From the NCBI GenBank assembly GCA_937899295.1, contig CALBPO010000290.1, positions 1 through 13,138 on the forward strand: a stretch of 13,138 bases of DNA, read 5' to 3'. The DNA comes from an uncultured Opitutia bacterium (lineage in GTDB: Bacteria > Verrucomicrobiota > Verrucomicrobiia > Opitutales > Coraliomargaritaceae). Every line of letters starts with the position of its first letter. The first letter of the stretch is position 1. Below the pieces are notes generated by a model. That model ran no database searches. It had not been told where the DNA came from and saw only the letters and a program-made list of their open reading frames with translations. The translations under genes and the position numbers were made by a program. Of the stretch, positions 1 through 6,551 are shown piece by piece.

Positions 1-1359
1 CTAGAACTTAAAAGTCAGCTGACTGTAGCCGAAGAAAGTATCGTCCGCGTCTGGGGCCTGCGGGTTGTCGCGAGTGAATTCTCCATGAAGCAAGGCAGAA
101 GCACCGATTTCCAAGATCAACTCACCAGGCATAATATCGTAAGTCACACGACTATCGACGGCGTGTCCAATAAAAGAACCAGAACTACCATTAGGATCTC
201 GCTGGCGCCCGACCACAAAGGTATCGGTATCCGAAGCTAGAAATGCAGCTAAATAAGTGATGCGGCAACTTGTGCGGTCAGTCGGTTTCATCTCTAATCG
301 TGCACCAGCTGCACTCAAATTTGCAGGGGTAAGCGGCCCGTAAAGACTGGTATTATTTAAATCAGTGCGGCGGGAACCAAAGAGACGCTCGTACTGGTCG
401 AAATCACCATCGTTTGGATTATCGTCACCGCTCGCCCAATAATATTGGAGGGCAACATTGGGCTCCCACTCATGGTCGAAAGTATATCCAACTCGAACAA
501 GAATCTGGCTCGCGAAAACATCTAAATCCTGCGTATCAGTTGAATTATTTGAGGCGCGACGCGAGCCGAAGCGTAGAGCTCCCTCAATATCAAAGTTCCA
601 CTGACTCAGCTCAGCTTTACGATAAAGACGAAAGCCCGGAGTAATGTAGTCGCGATTAGGCGTCTCTTCGCCAAAGGCATCCCACTCATGGAATCCATAG
701 ACAAAGACCTCCGCCCAGGTATCAGAAATGCTGTCTTCGAATGCATCCGATTTGCGGTAATGCAAGCCCCAGAGTAAGCGGTGCCACTGCTCTTCATCCA
801 TCACCGGAGTGTTATTCTCAACATCATCCCTATCGCTTGAAAGTCGCTCGACAGGGACGACCGCGATGGCGTGAAACTCATCGCCTTGCACATTCTTTAA
901 CTTAAGACGCGCACCCGTGTACGACCGGATCACATTGGCATAGCTTGGACGCTCGATCTGACGCTTGGACCCGACGCTGATCGTTTGCCTCCCTAATGTT
1001 ACCTCCCCCTCATATCCGGTGGTGAAGATATCGTCGACCGGTACACGAGCATAGGCTTGAAGAAAATCAACCGGGTTAATGTAGCTACTTGAAATCGCGC
1101 TTCCCGAATCCGTCAGGTAGGAACGACTATCCTGCAACTCGCCCCCCAAAGCATAGCCATCTTTCTGAGCCTCAAGCTTTAAAAGGCTCCTTAAGAATAG
1201 CCCCTGATCGCCTCCGGTGCGACCAGATCGGAATTGACCATCAAGTGTCTCGTATCGCGCGCGCACCTCACCGCTAATGCTCAACCAATCCGGAATCGTT
1301 CCCGCAGATAGGCTTCCCACAAATACCAGCAAACTCAGTAACCGTGAATATTTCATCAA
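1..1359 (-). CDS. Alginate-export (AlgE-like) family outer-membrane beta-barrel protein
   Basis: This is a complete gene whose stop codon is the first three bases of the window. The product begins with a Sec signal peptide: a short basic start, then a hydrophobic stretch (LLSLLVFVGSLSA), with likely cleavage after SLSA. The rest is rich in alternating polar and aromatic strands and ends in LTFKF, a typical barrel-terminal phenylalanine. The segments ISGEVRARYE near the mature N-terminus, YYWASGDDNPNDGD and FDQYERLFGSRR are characteristic of the alginate_export porin family, which form monomeric outer-membrane channels. The substrate cannot be read from sequence. The TTG at 1357-1359 lies directly before an ATG at 1354-1356, and I prefer the ATG (451 residues). 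A purine-rich AAGGGGG at 1369-1375 and AGGA at 1360-1363 serve as ribosome binding sites. The gene lies 21 bp downstream of an ArsR-type repressor on the same strand, so the two probably share a transcript. Confidence 0.8.
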   Translation of the reverse strand: MMKYSRLLSLLVFVGSLSAGTIPDWLSISGEVRARYETLDGQFRSGRTGGDQGLFLRSLLKLEAQKDGYALGGELQDSRSYLTDSGSAISSSYINPVDFLQAYARVPVDDIFTTGYEGEVTLGRQTISVGSKRQIERPSYANVIRSYTGARLKLKNVQGDEFHAIAVVPVERLSSDRDDVENNTPVMDEEQWHRLLWGLHYRKSDAFEDSISDTWAEVFVYGFHEWDAFGEETPNRDYITPGFRLYRKAELSQWNFDIEGALRFGSRRASNNSTDTQDLDVFASQILVRVGYTFDHEWEPNVALQYYWASGDDNPNDGDFDQYERLFGSRRTDLNNTSLYGPLTPANLSAAGARLEMKPTDRTSCRITYLAAFLASDTDTFVVGRQRDPNGSSGSFIGHAVDSRVTYDIMPGELILEIGASALLHGEFTRDNPQAPDADDTFFGYSQLTFKF

Positions 1360-1380
1360 TTCCTATTCCCCCTTACAAAC

Positions 1381-1689
1381 TTAACAACACAACTGGTCAT
1401 CTAATACCCTGTTACCGGCAAGGGAATCCACGCAGCGCAAGAAGCCGTCCAGACAGCCGCATGCGATCTCGTAGTTCATGTGTAATCCCCCTTTCTTAGA
1501 GCCAATCAAGCCAGCCTTACGCATTAGACTCAGGTGCTTTGATACCGTGGACATATCACCGCCCACCGATTTTTCTATTTCCGATACACAACGAGTGCCT
1601 TGAGATAAAATTTGGATAATCTCTAATCGTGTCGGATGCGCCAGTGCCTTAAACACAGCAACCCGAGCTTTGGGTTCAGTAAGCGCCAT
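1381..1689 (-). CDS. ArsR/SmtB-family winged-helix transcriptional repressor
   Basis: At 102 residues this is the usual size for ArsR/SmtB repressors. Residues 13-30 (FKALAHPTRLEIIQILSQ) are the hallmark N-terminal helix pair. Residues 33-60 hold the helix-turn-helix, with the recognition helix in DMSTVSKHLSLMRKAGL, and 61-75 form the wing (IGSKKGGLHMNYEI). Six cysteines stand out: C34 at the start of the HTH, C77, C79, C86 and a terminal C101-C102 pair. Cysteine clusters in this family bind metals, arsenicals or sense thiol oxidation, but the arrangement does not match the classical CVC arsenic site, so the ligand is unknown. It precedes the porin-like gene by 21 bp and probably controls it and itself. 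ATG at 1689 was chosen because the family motif begins just after it, although no strong Shine-Dalgarno sequence is visible. Confidence 0.85.
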   Translation of the reverse strand: MALTEPKARVAVFKALAHPTRLEIIQILSQGTRCVSEIEKSVGGDMSTVSKHLSLMRKAGLIGSKKGGLHMNYEIACGCLDGFLRCVDSLAGNRVLDDQLCC

Positions 1690-1695
1690 TTGTTA

Positions 1696-1707
1696 GGCAA
1701 AATTGCC
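1696..1707. promoter_or_regulatory. Inverted repeat upstream of the ArsR-type gene, candidate operator
   Basis: GGCAA-AA-TTGCC is a perfect five-base inverted repeat with a two-base centre, six bases upstream of the repressor start. Autoregulation from a palindrome overlapping the promoter or leader is normal for ArsR proteins. No convincing -35/-10 pair was found next to it, so assignment as the operator is inference. Confidence 0.35.
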
Positions 1708-1808
1708 ATGTAGTTTTATGAATACAAGCTGCAAACGCCCAGTGTGAACAATTTTTCCCACTTGATTCATCCAACAAGGAAATGTTGCAGTAATTAGAGT
1801 TAATACCC

Positions 1809-1832
1809 TTAATCCTAATCATAATCTTAATC
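1809..1832. repeat. Four tandem NTAATC hexamers
   Basis: Four consecutive hexamers read TTAATC, CTAATC, ATAATC and TTAATC, with a further TTAATA at 1799-1804. They sit in the 220-bp spacer between the divergent arsR-type gene and dapF, about 80 bp before dapF. The spacer is AT-rich and otherwise holds only the palindrome at 1696 and weak promoter-like matches (a TTGAAA at 1873-1878 without a good -10). Confidence 0.6.
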
Positions 1833-1909
1833 TCCACCTAAGTGCTAAAGAGTTTGTAGGTATGAGTAAGATTTGAAAACTCTCGAGAATAAGACTACGT
1901 CATATCATA

Positions 1910-2746
1910 ATGAATTACTCCAAATACCACGCACTCGGTAACGACTACCTCGTCCTCGATCCTAAAGACGCTAGCGAACTTCCGTCAGAGGATGCCATCG
2001 TCCGCATCTGTCACCGCAATTTCGGGCTTGGCTCGGACGGCATCCTCTATGGCCCGCTCCAAACAGACAAAGCTAACTTCGGTCTGCGCATCATGAACCC
2101 AGATGGCAGCGAAGCGGAAAAGAGCGGGAATGGCCTACGTATTTTTGCCCGCTATCTTTACGACACAGGCGCAGTGAAAAACGCCCCCTTCACTGTCGAC
2201 ACACTCGGTGGCATGGTCACCTGCCAAATTGCCGACGGTGCAGACTCTATTACAGTAGACATGGGGCAAGTCCGGTTCGGTGGAACCGAACAAAGCGATC
2301 CCAAGATCGGCCAGTCGCTGACTTTTAACGGCAAGACGCAGACCGTCTATATCGCTGACATCGGCAACCCGCATTGCGTGCTGGTGCAAGACGAAATCTC
2401 CGCCAAGCAAGCACACGAAGATGGCGCTTTGATCGAAGTGCACCCATCCTTCCCCAATCGCACCAATGTGCAGTTCCTCAAAGTCATCGACCGCAGTAAC
2501 ATACAAATCGAGATCTGGGAGCGCGGCGCTGGCTACACCCTCGCGTCCGGTTCTAGCAGCAGCGCGGCCGCCGCCGTGGCGCACCGCATCGGTCTCTGCG
2601 ACCGCGACATCACCGTGCATATGCCCGGCGGCAAGATCGCCATCCACATCGACGACGGTTTTGCTATCCGCATGACTGGTCCTGCAACCCGCGTAGCGAG
2701 TATGAACTTCGACGACAAAGCCCTCGGCTTTAGGGTCGAAGGGTGA
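1910..2746 (+). CDS. dapF: Diaminopimelate epimerase (DapF) family protein with both catalytic Cys replaced by Ser
   Basis: DapF interconverts LL- and meso-diaminopimelate for lysine and peptidoglycan synthesis. The 278-residue product aligns end to end with the two-domain family: HALGNDYLVLD (8-17), NPDGSEAEKSGNGLRIFARY (63-82), IGNPHCV (151-157), NRTN (183-186), WERGAGYTLASGSSSSA (203-219), PGG (239-241) and MTGPA (255-259). Substrate-binding N11, the GNG loops and the ERGAG motif are kept. In E. coli and Haemophilus DapF the two-base mechanism uses the Cys of QCGNG and the Cys of ACGSG. Here these are Ser72 (KSGNG) and Ser213 (ASGSS). It may be a lineage-specific DapF working with serines or a related racemase, isomerase or dehydratase. 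No other dap or mur gene is nearby. The ATG has no Shine-Dalgarno sequence. Confidence 0.85.
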   Translation: MNYSKYHALGNDYLVLDPKDASELPSEDAIVRICHRNFGLGSDGILYGPLQTDKANFGLRIMNPDGSEAEKSGNGLRIFARYLYDTGAVKNAPFTVDTLGGMVTCQIADGADSITVDMGQVRFGGTEQSDPKIGQSLTFNGKTQTVYIADIGNPHCVLVQDEISAKQAHEDGALIEVHPSFPNRTNVQFLKVIDRSNIQIEIWERGAGYTLASGSSSSAAAAVAHRIGLCDRDITVHMPGGKIAIHIDDGFAIRMTGPATRVASMNFDDKALGFRVEG

Positions 2747-2776
2747 AATGAAAGGACTCGCTGCTAAGTGCCCTAG

Positions 2777-3418
2777 TTACCGCACTACCTCCACCAGCTC
2801 TCCCAATGAGTGGACAACTCGCTTACCCGAAGCCGCAAGGCGTTCTGGCGTGTGGTGACCGTGCGCGAGCAAAATGCAGTCCGCGCCAATTGCCTCAGCC
2901 ACTTCGAGGTCGTGCAGGGTATCGCCAATAATGACGACCTCCTCTGGCTCCCACGGAAGCTGCTTGATCCACTGCTTGCCCTGGGCGACTTTACCCTCGG
3001 CATAAATATTTTTGGCGCCGACTAAGCCCATAAAATATTCATGGATACCATAGTGCTGGATGCCGGATTCCAGGGCTTCTTGTTTGGCAGCGGAAAGCAC
3101 CGAATGCGTCATACCTAGCTGGGACATGGCACTCAGCACTTCATGCGCGTCCGGATAAAGGATACACTCGCCAAACCAACGCTTCTCGTAGTCGCCGATA
3201 AACTCACGGCTTACTTGCTCGAAAGTATCCGCATCGGCATCAAAGCCAAGGTATTCATAAAAGTGTATGACTGGAAAACCAAAATTCTCTCGGTAATCAT
3301 TCGTCGTAATCGGTGCGCGGCCACGCCGAGCGAGCAAGCCATTGAGCACTTCAACACACAGCCACGTGTCGTTGAGTAATGTTCCGTTCCAATCCCAAAT
3401 TGCGTGCTTGTAGGGCAT
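2777..3418 (-). CDS. HAD-superfamily hydrolase, phosphoglycolate-phosphatase-like
   Basis: The 213-residue cytosolic protein carries the HAD motifs in order. Motif I is WDWNGTLLND (8-17) with nucleophile D9. An all-helical cap follows (about 20-85), then motif II as SVLSAA with S109, a motif III lysine around 143-148, and motif IV IIGDTLHDLEVAEAIGADC (163-181) with D166 and D170 for Mg2+. The family includes phosphoglycolate phosphatases and related small-molecule phosphatases. The residue two after the nucleophile is Asn11 rather than the usual general acid/base Asp; WNGT variants are familiar in this subgroup, so activity is not excluded but substrate is open. The gene ends 30 bp from the convergent dapF stop and begins 42 bp downstream of a membrane-protein gene on the same strand, so they are probably co-transcribed. 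No clear Shine-Dalgarno precedes the ATG. Confidence 0.85.
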   Translation of the reverse strand: MPYKHAIWDWNGTLLNDTWLCVEVLNGLLARRGRAPITTNDYRENFGFPVIHFYEYLGFDADADTFEQVSREFIGDYEKRWFGECILYPDAHEVLSAMSQLGMTHSVLSAAKQEALESGIQHYGIHEYFMGLVGAKNIYAEGKVAQGKQWIKQLPWEPEEVVIIGDTLHDLEVAEAIGADCILLAHGHHTPERLAASGKRVVHSLGELVEVVR

Positions 3419-3460
3419 TTTAATGGGTGAAATGAATTGTTATAAGATGCTGTAAAATCA

Positions 3461-3886
3461 TCAGTCCAGCATGTCAGGTTTACGCTGAAAGAGCACGACG
3501 GGGACTTGCAACAGCGCGAGGAAGATTAAGGTTCCTTCAAAGCCAGGCACCCCAAGTCGCTCACCCCGGGCATCCGACGCCATGTAGGCAAATATCACTA
3601 CAACCACCATCACAAAAACAAACAGAGCTGAAAGCCCAACAAGCAGCCCAAAACCCCAGCGCCACGACTTGTCCGACAAGCGTACGAATGGCAGGCTAAG
3701 CACGATGCCATAGGCGATAAAGTAAACGCCCTTAAAGGTTTCAAAGACCCCAGCTCCCTTAAACAAAGCCGATAAACCTAGGATGAGCAGCAATAAGGCA
3801 AGCACATGACCTGCAATACGCCCATAGCGGAGTCCGAGGGTAGTAGAGGCACGACGATCGGCGTCGATTTGTTGTGAATCGTTCAT
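3461..3886 (-). CDS. Small four-helix integral membrane protein, unknown function
   Basis: I do not recognise a family. The 141-residue product has a polar N-terminus (MNDSQQIDADRRAST), then four hydrophobic segments at about residues 24-44, 51-69, 77-102 (VGLSALFVFVMVVVVIFAYM) and 117-133, and a short charged tail (QRKPDMLD). No signal peptide, catalytic motif or cysteine pair is visible. With four helices and Arg/Lys near both termini, an inner-membrane protein with both ends in the cytoplasm is the simplest model. It reads 42 bp ahead of the HAD-hydrolase gene on the same strand, so the two probably share a promoter in the spacer upstream of recA. The hydrophobic pattern over the whole frame supports it as a real gene. 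Confidence 0.7.
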   Translation of the reverse strand: MNDSQQIDADRRASTTLGLRYGRIAGHVLALLLLILGLSALFKGAGVFETFKGVYFIAYGIVLSLPFVRLSDKSWRWGFGLLVGLSALFVFVMVVVVIFAYMASDARGERLGVPGFEGTLIFLALLQVPVVLFQRKPDMLD

Positions 3887-4066
3887 TTACAAATTAAATA
3901 CTACCCTCATGTATTATTGAGAATTGAGAGAACGCAAGCCCTGCAGAACATAGGCCCAGGCCTCCATACCCTTTAGATCTAGGTAGCCCCACTTCACCAC
4001 GATATTCGCAAACGCTCAAAGAACCAGCTCTGACAAACCCTTTTCCGTAAGCTGAACACGCACCTG

Positions 4067-4082
4067 CCTGATGCGCGTCAGG
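4067..4082. repeat. Short inverted repeat upstream of recA
   Basis: CCTGA-TGCGCG-TCAGG forms a perfect five-base-pair stem with a six-base loop, about 135 bp before the recA start. There is no T-run on either side, so it is not an intrinsic terminator. Confidence 0.4.
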
Positions 4083-4094
4083 AAGAAAATGGGC

Positions 4095-4116
4095 ATTGCA
4101 TACGAGCTGGTGCAAT
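4095..4116. promoter_or_regulatory. Inverted repeat ATTGCA-N10-TGCAAT upstream of recA
   Basis: Two perfect six-base arms (4095-4100 and 4111-4116) separated by ten bases, one helical turn between arm edges, about 100 bp before the recA start. The geometry suits a dimeric regulator. A third TTGCAAT occurs at 4181-4187 inside the leader element. No regulator is identified. Confidence 0.35.
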
Positions 4117-4170
4117 CGACTAAAGTAGTGAACAAATTATCATTTAGTCTTGCCATCTGCGATTCACCTT

Positions 4171-4188
4171 CCAATGTAGCTTGCAATT
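4171..4188. promoter_or_regulatory. 18-bp element shared with the uvrB/fba spacer (recA copy)
   Basis: The sequence CCAATGTAGCTTGCAATT lies 28 bp before the recA ATG. It matches 16 of 18 bases with 8735-8752 in the uvrB/fba spacer. The TAGCTT within it fits a TAnnnT -10 hexamer, but the nearest -35-like TTGCCA (4150-4155) is 21 bp away, so a promoter role is unproven. Confidence 0.4.
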
Positions 4189-4197
4189 ACAGAAATT

Positions 4198-4211
4198 TAA
4201 TCAAAAGAACA
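4198..4211. promoter_or_regulatory. Weak LexA-box-like site before recA
   Basis: TAATC-AAAA-GAACA matches eight of ten specified bases of TGTTC-N4-GAACA, the LexA motif I recall as reported for Verrucomicrobium spinosum. It lies only five bases before the recA ATG, so a repressor there would probably block elongation rather than promoter binding. No comparable site occurs before uvrB. Confidence 0.25.
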
Positions 4212-4216
4212 CTATT

Positions 4217-5299
4217 ATGGCCGTTAAAACGCAAATCCAAAAGACTACTCGCACTCCAGAAGGTGATCGCAAGAACCTCGATCTCGCCATTTCTGGCATC
4301 AACAAGCAATTCGGCCCCGGCGCGCTCATGCGGCTCGGTGAAGCGACTAAAATGGAGATCGATGTCGTCTCGACCGGTTCCATCGCGATTGATCTCGCGC
4401 TCGGCATCGGCGGCCTACCCCGCGGTCGTATCTGCGAAATCTACGGCCCCGAAAGCTCCGGCAAGACAACTTTCTGCCTGAGCGCGATAGCTCAGGCTCA
4501 AAAAGAAGGTGGCAACGCCGTCTTCATCGACGTCGAACACTCGCTTGATCCCCGCTACGCTAAGACGGTCGGCGTCGATCTCGACAACCTTATGGTCTCG
4601 CAACCCGAAAGCGGCGAGGACGCACTTAACATCACCGAAACCCTCATCCGTTCCGGAGCCGTCGACCTGATCGTGGTCGACTCCGTCGCCGCACTCGTTT
4701 CTAAGAACGAGCTCGACGGCCAAATGGGCGACACTACCGTCGGACTGCAAGCCCGCATGATGAGTCAGGCCATGCGTCGTCTAACGGGTGCCATCAGCAA
4801 GTCGCAGTGCGTTGTCCTCTTTACTAACCAAATCCGCGAAAAAATCGGCGTCATGTTTGGTAGCCCCGAGACACAGCCAGGTGGGCGCGCCCTCAAATTC
4901 TTCTCCTCCGTGCGTATGGACATCCGCCGTATCGGTCAGATCAAGGAGAGTAATGGCAAGGTCGTGGGCAACCGCACCCGGATTAAGATCGTGAAAAATA
5001 AAGTCGCGCCTCCCTTCACCGAGAGCGAGTTCGACATCATGTATAGCGAAGGGATCTCCCACTCAGGCTCACTCGTCGATTTGGGCGTCGAGCACAAGAT
5101 CCTCGAAAAGAAGGGCTCCTGGATTTCCTACAAAGGCGAGATGATCGGCCAAGGCCGCGAAGCCGCCAAGCAACATATCAAGGACACTCCCGAGCTAGCG
5201 AATGAATTGACCGCACTGATCATGGAAATGGTCCACCCAAAAGCGGGCGAATCGCTAACTGGTGAGACTCAGGAAGAAGCACCTGACGCGGCAAAGTAA
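4217..5299 (+). CDS. recA: Recombinase RecA
   Basis: RecA forms ATP-dependent filaments on single-stranded DNA for homologous recombination and, where LexA is present, triggers SOS cleavage. The 360-residue product covers the full family length. It shows the N-terminal polymerisation helix (about 15-40), Walker [10 protein letters not shown] (77-85), IDVEHSLDP (104-112) with the catalytic Glu107, Walker [11 protein letters not shown] (151-160), loop L1 around 165-178, [18 protein letters not shown] (202-219) with L2, and [14 protein letters not shown] (225-238). The C-terminus is acidic as in other RecAs. IDVEHSLDP differs from the usual EHALDP by one Ala-to-Ser change. I chose the ATG at 4217 rather than the in-frame TTG at 4181 because MAVKTQ is RecA-like and the extra 12 codons overlap the AT-rich leader. 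There is no Shine-Dalgarno. It is monocistronic and convergent with DUF2237. Confidence 0.97.
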   Translation: MAVKTQIQKTTRTPEGDRKNLDLAISGINKQFGPGALMRLGEATKMEIDVVSTGSIAIDLALGIGGLPRGRICEIYGPESSGKTTFCLSAIAQAQKEGGNAVFIDVEHSLDPRYAKTVGVDLDNLMVSQPESGEDALNITETLIRSGAVDLIVVDSVAALVSKNELDGQMGDTTVGLQARMMSQAMRRLTGAISKSQCVVLFTNQIREKIGVMFGSPETQPGGRALKFFSSVRMDIRRIGQIKESNGKVVGNRTRIKIVKNKVAPPFTESEFDIMYSEGISHSGSLVDLGVEHKILEKKGSWISYKGEMIGQGREAAKQHIKDTPELANELTALIMEMVHPKAGESLTGETQEEAPDAAK

Positions 5300-5321
5300 G
5301 TAAAACGCCGGCGAAACTCAG

Positions 5322-5366
5322 TGCGATTGCAGCCTAAGCATAGAAAGTTCGGTTCTCGCAATCGTA
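5322..5366. repeat. Long-loop inverted repeat after recA
   Basis: TGCGATTGC (5322-5330) can pair with GCAATCGTA (5358-5366), nine positions including one G-T wobble, around a 27-base loop. It lies in the 99-bp spacer between convergent recA and DUF2237. No T-run follows on either strand, so a terminator role is doubtful. Confidence 0.25.
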
Positions 5367-5398
5367 TTAGAGGATGAATGAGTTGGGGGGTATCTCCC

Positions 5399-5755
5399 TC
5401 AAACTGCATAGTCTTTAAGAGTTCCCATATCCACAAATTCCGACACCGACGCGTGCGTTGCCTCGAGCTTGATCTTGGGCGCCACGCCAGCTTCGTGGGC
5501 CTCAATCCAGCGGCCAAGGCAAACGCACCAAAAGTCGCCAGCTTTAAGCCCCGGGAACTTGTAATCTGGCATCGGCGTCATGAGGTCGTTTCCGCGTGAT
5601 GCGCTGAATTCAAGAAAGGACTCCGTCATTTGCGCACATATAGAGTGCTGCCCTATATCGTCGCCACAAGTATCGCATTTACCATTACGGTAAAAGCCTG
5701 TCATAGGATCGATGCTACATTCGATCAATTCGGTACCTAAAATATTTCGCGCCAT
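5399..5755 (-). CDS. DUF2237 family protein
   Basis: The 118-residue product fits the small bacterial DUF2237 family over its whole length: NILGTELIECSIDPMTGFYR (4-23), CDTCGDDIGQHSICAQMTE (27-45), FLEFSASRGNDLMTP (47-61), FPGLKAGDFWCVCLGRW (67-83), EAGVAPKIKLEATH (88-101). The biochemical function of the family is not known to me. Conserved cysteines (C13, C27, C30, C40, C77, C79), including CDTC and CVC pairs, suggest metal or redox chemistry, but this is inference. No signal peptide or membrane segment is present, so it is probably cytosolic. It converges on recA and is divergent from hpt across a 152-bp AT-rich spacer, so it is probably transcribed alone. Confidence 0.85.
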   Translation of the reverse strand: MARNILGTELIECSIDPMTGFYRNGKCDTCGDDIGQHSICAQMTESFLEFSASRGNDLMTPMPDYKFPGLKAGDFWCVCLGRWIEAHEAGVAPKIKLEATHASVSEFVDMGTLKDYAV

Positions 5756-5907
5756 GACAATTTTTTAATTAACAAAAAATCAACTTTAATCGACCTGAAT
5801 CAAAACGCAAGTGGCTAAGAGCTAGGGAACCTAAGCAACAGAACTTTTCTCCACGATTCCATAAAAGATCGACAAATCCGAAAACCCTCTACGAAACTGT
5901 ATTCATA

Positions 5908-6492
5908 ATGATTATTCGCCAAATACCGGAAAACTTTAAGCTCATCTATTCTAAAGAAGACATTGCCTACTCTGTCTATAAAATGGCCGGGAAAATAAGG
6001 CACTGGGTTAAAGATACTCATACAAATGATGGGCAGCAAGTGCTCGCTATCTGCATTCTACGAGGCGGCGTTTTCTTTTTCTCCGACTTACTCAAAGAAA
6101 TACCCTATACCGTCGAGCCCTCATTTTGTAGAGCGATGAGCTACTCGTCCGAAAATAATACTCAAAGCAATGACTTCCGACTCGTAGTCGAACCCGCGGA
6201 GATGAAAGGACGCCATGTCTTGCTGATCGACGACATCTGCGACAGCGGCGTCACTTTGAAAAACTTACACGCATACGCGCTCGAGAACGGAGCCAAGATG
6301 GTCAAAACCGCCGTCCTGATTCATCGCAACCACGAGGCATCTGTCTACACACCCGATTACGCCGGCTTCGAATATACCGGCTCCGAGTGGTTTGCTGGCT
6401 ATGGGATGGAAGACAAAAACCATAATTCAAATTTCCCAGAGGTCTACATCATCCAAGGAGAGTCTAAGGAAGACCACGAGAACATGTCATAA
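5908..6492 (+). CDS. hpt: Hypoxanthine/purine phosphoribosyltransferase
   Basis: This purine-salvage enzyme joins hypoxanthine or guanine to PRPP, giving IMP or GMP. The 194-residue product shows the type I PRTase fold: ILRGGVFFFSDL (50-61) for the pyrophosphate loop, MSYSSE (77-82) in the flexible loop, the PRPP motif VLLIDDICDSGVTL (104-117) with the Asp pair 108-109 and D112 as the likely general base, and DYAGFEY (150-156) plus WFAGYGMED (161-169) in the base-binding region. The last segment differs from the usual VVGYGLDY..YRNLPY: the expected arginine is absent and NHNSNFPEV occurs instead, so base preference is uncertain. An Asp/Glu-rich tail ends the protein. The ATG has no Shine-Dalgarno. 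The gene is divergent from DUF2237 and convergent with uvrB. Confidence 0.85.
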   Translation: MIIRQIPENFKLIYSKEDIAYSVYKMAGKIRHWVKDTHTNDGQQVLAICILRGGVFFFSDLLKEIPYTVEPSFCRAMSYSSENNTQSNDFRLVVEPAEMKGRHVLLIDDICDSGVTLKNLHAYALENGAKMVKTAVLIHRNHEASVYTPDYAGFEYTGSEWFAGYGMEDKNHNSNFPEVYIIQGESKEDHENMS

Positions 6493-6503
6493 TAAAGTAG
6501 GCT

Positions 6504-6519
6504 GCGGAAGTTGCTCCGC
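6504..6519. terminator. Short hairpin between convergent hpt and uvrB
   Basis: GCGGA-AGTTGC-TCCGC gives a perfect five-base-pair GC-rich stem with a six-base loop, 12 bases after the hpt stop and 33 before the uvrB stop. It could act in both directions, but no T-run follows, so it is at best a weak intrinsic terminator. Confidence 0.35.
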
Positions 6520-6551
6520 TTGCTAATCCAATACGATCAGAGAAACCTGCA

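Larger units (their letters stand above)
3887..4216. other. 330-bp divergent spacer before recA
   Basis: No gene is supported here. A 73-codon minus-strand frame (3894-4115) has no recognisable domain, hydrophobic pattern or ribosome binding site. The spacer must contain the promoters of the membrane-protein/HAD pair (minus) and of recA (plus). Visible structures are the hairpin at 4067-4082, the inverted repeat at 4095-4116, the 18-bp element at 4171-4188 and a LexA-like site at 4198-4211, each listed separately. No convincing sigma70 -35/-10 pair was found. Confidence 0.5.

Noticed and set aside
2135..2647. 170-codon minus-strand open frame antisense to dapF
   Set aside because: No domain, no ribosome binding site, and full overlap with a conserved gene; a codon-bias shadow.
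3894..4115. 73-codon minus-strand frame in the recA upstream spacer
   Set aside because: No family resemblance, no Shine-Dalgarno, and composition like non-coding DNA; it also covers the hairpin region before recA.
4181..4216. TTG at 4181 as the recA start
   Set aside because: It would add 12 non-RecA-like residues and lie within the leader element; the ATG at 4217 gives a normal N-terminus.
5385..5403. G-rich/C-rich hairpin at the end of DUF2237 as a terminator
   Set aside because: The pairing contains several mismatches and no T-run follows on the minus strand.
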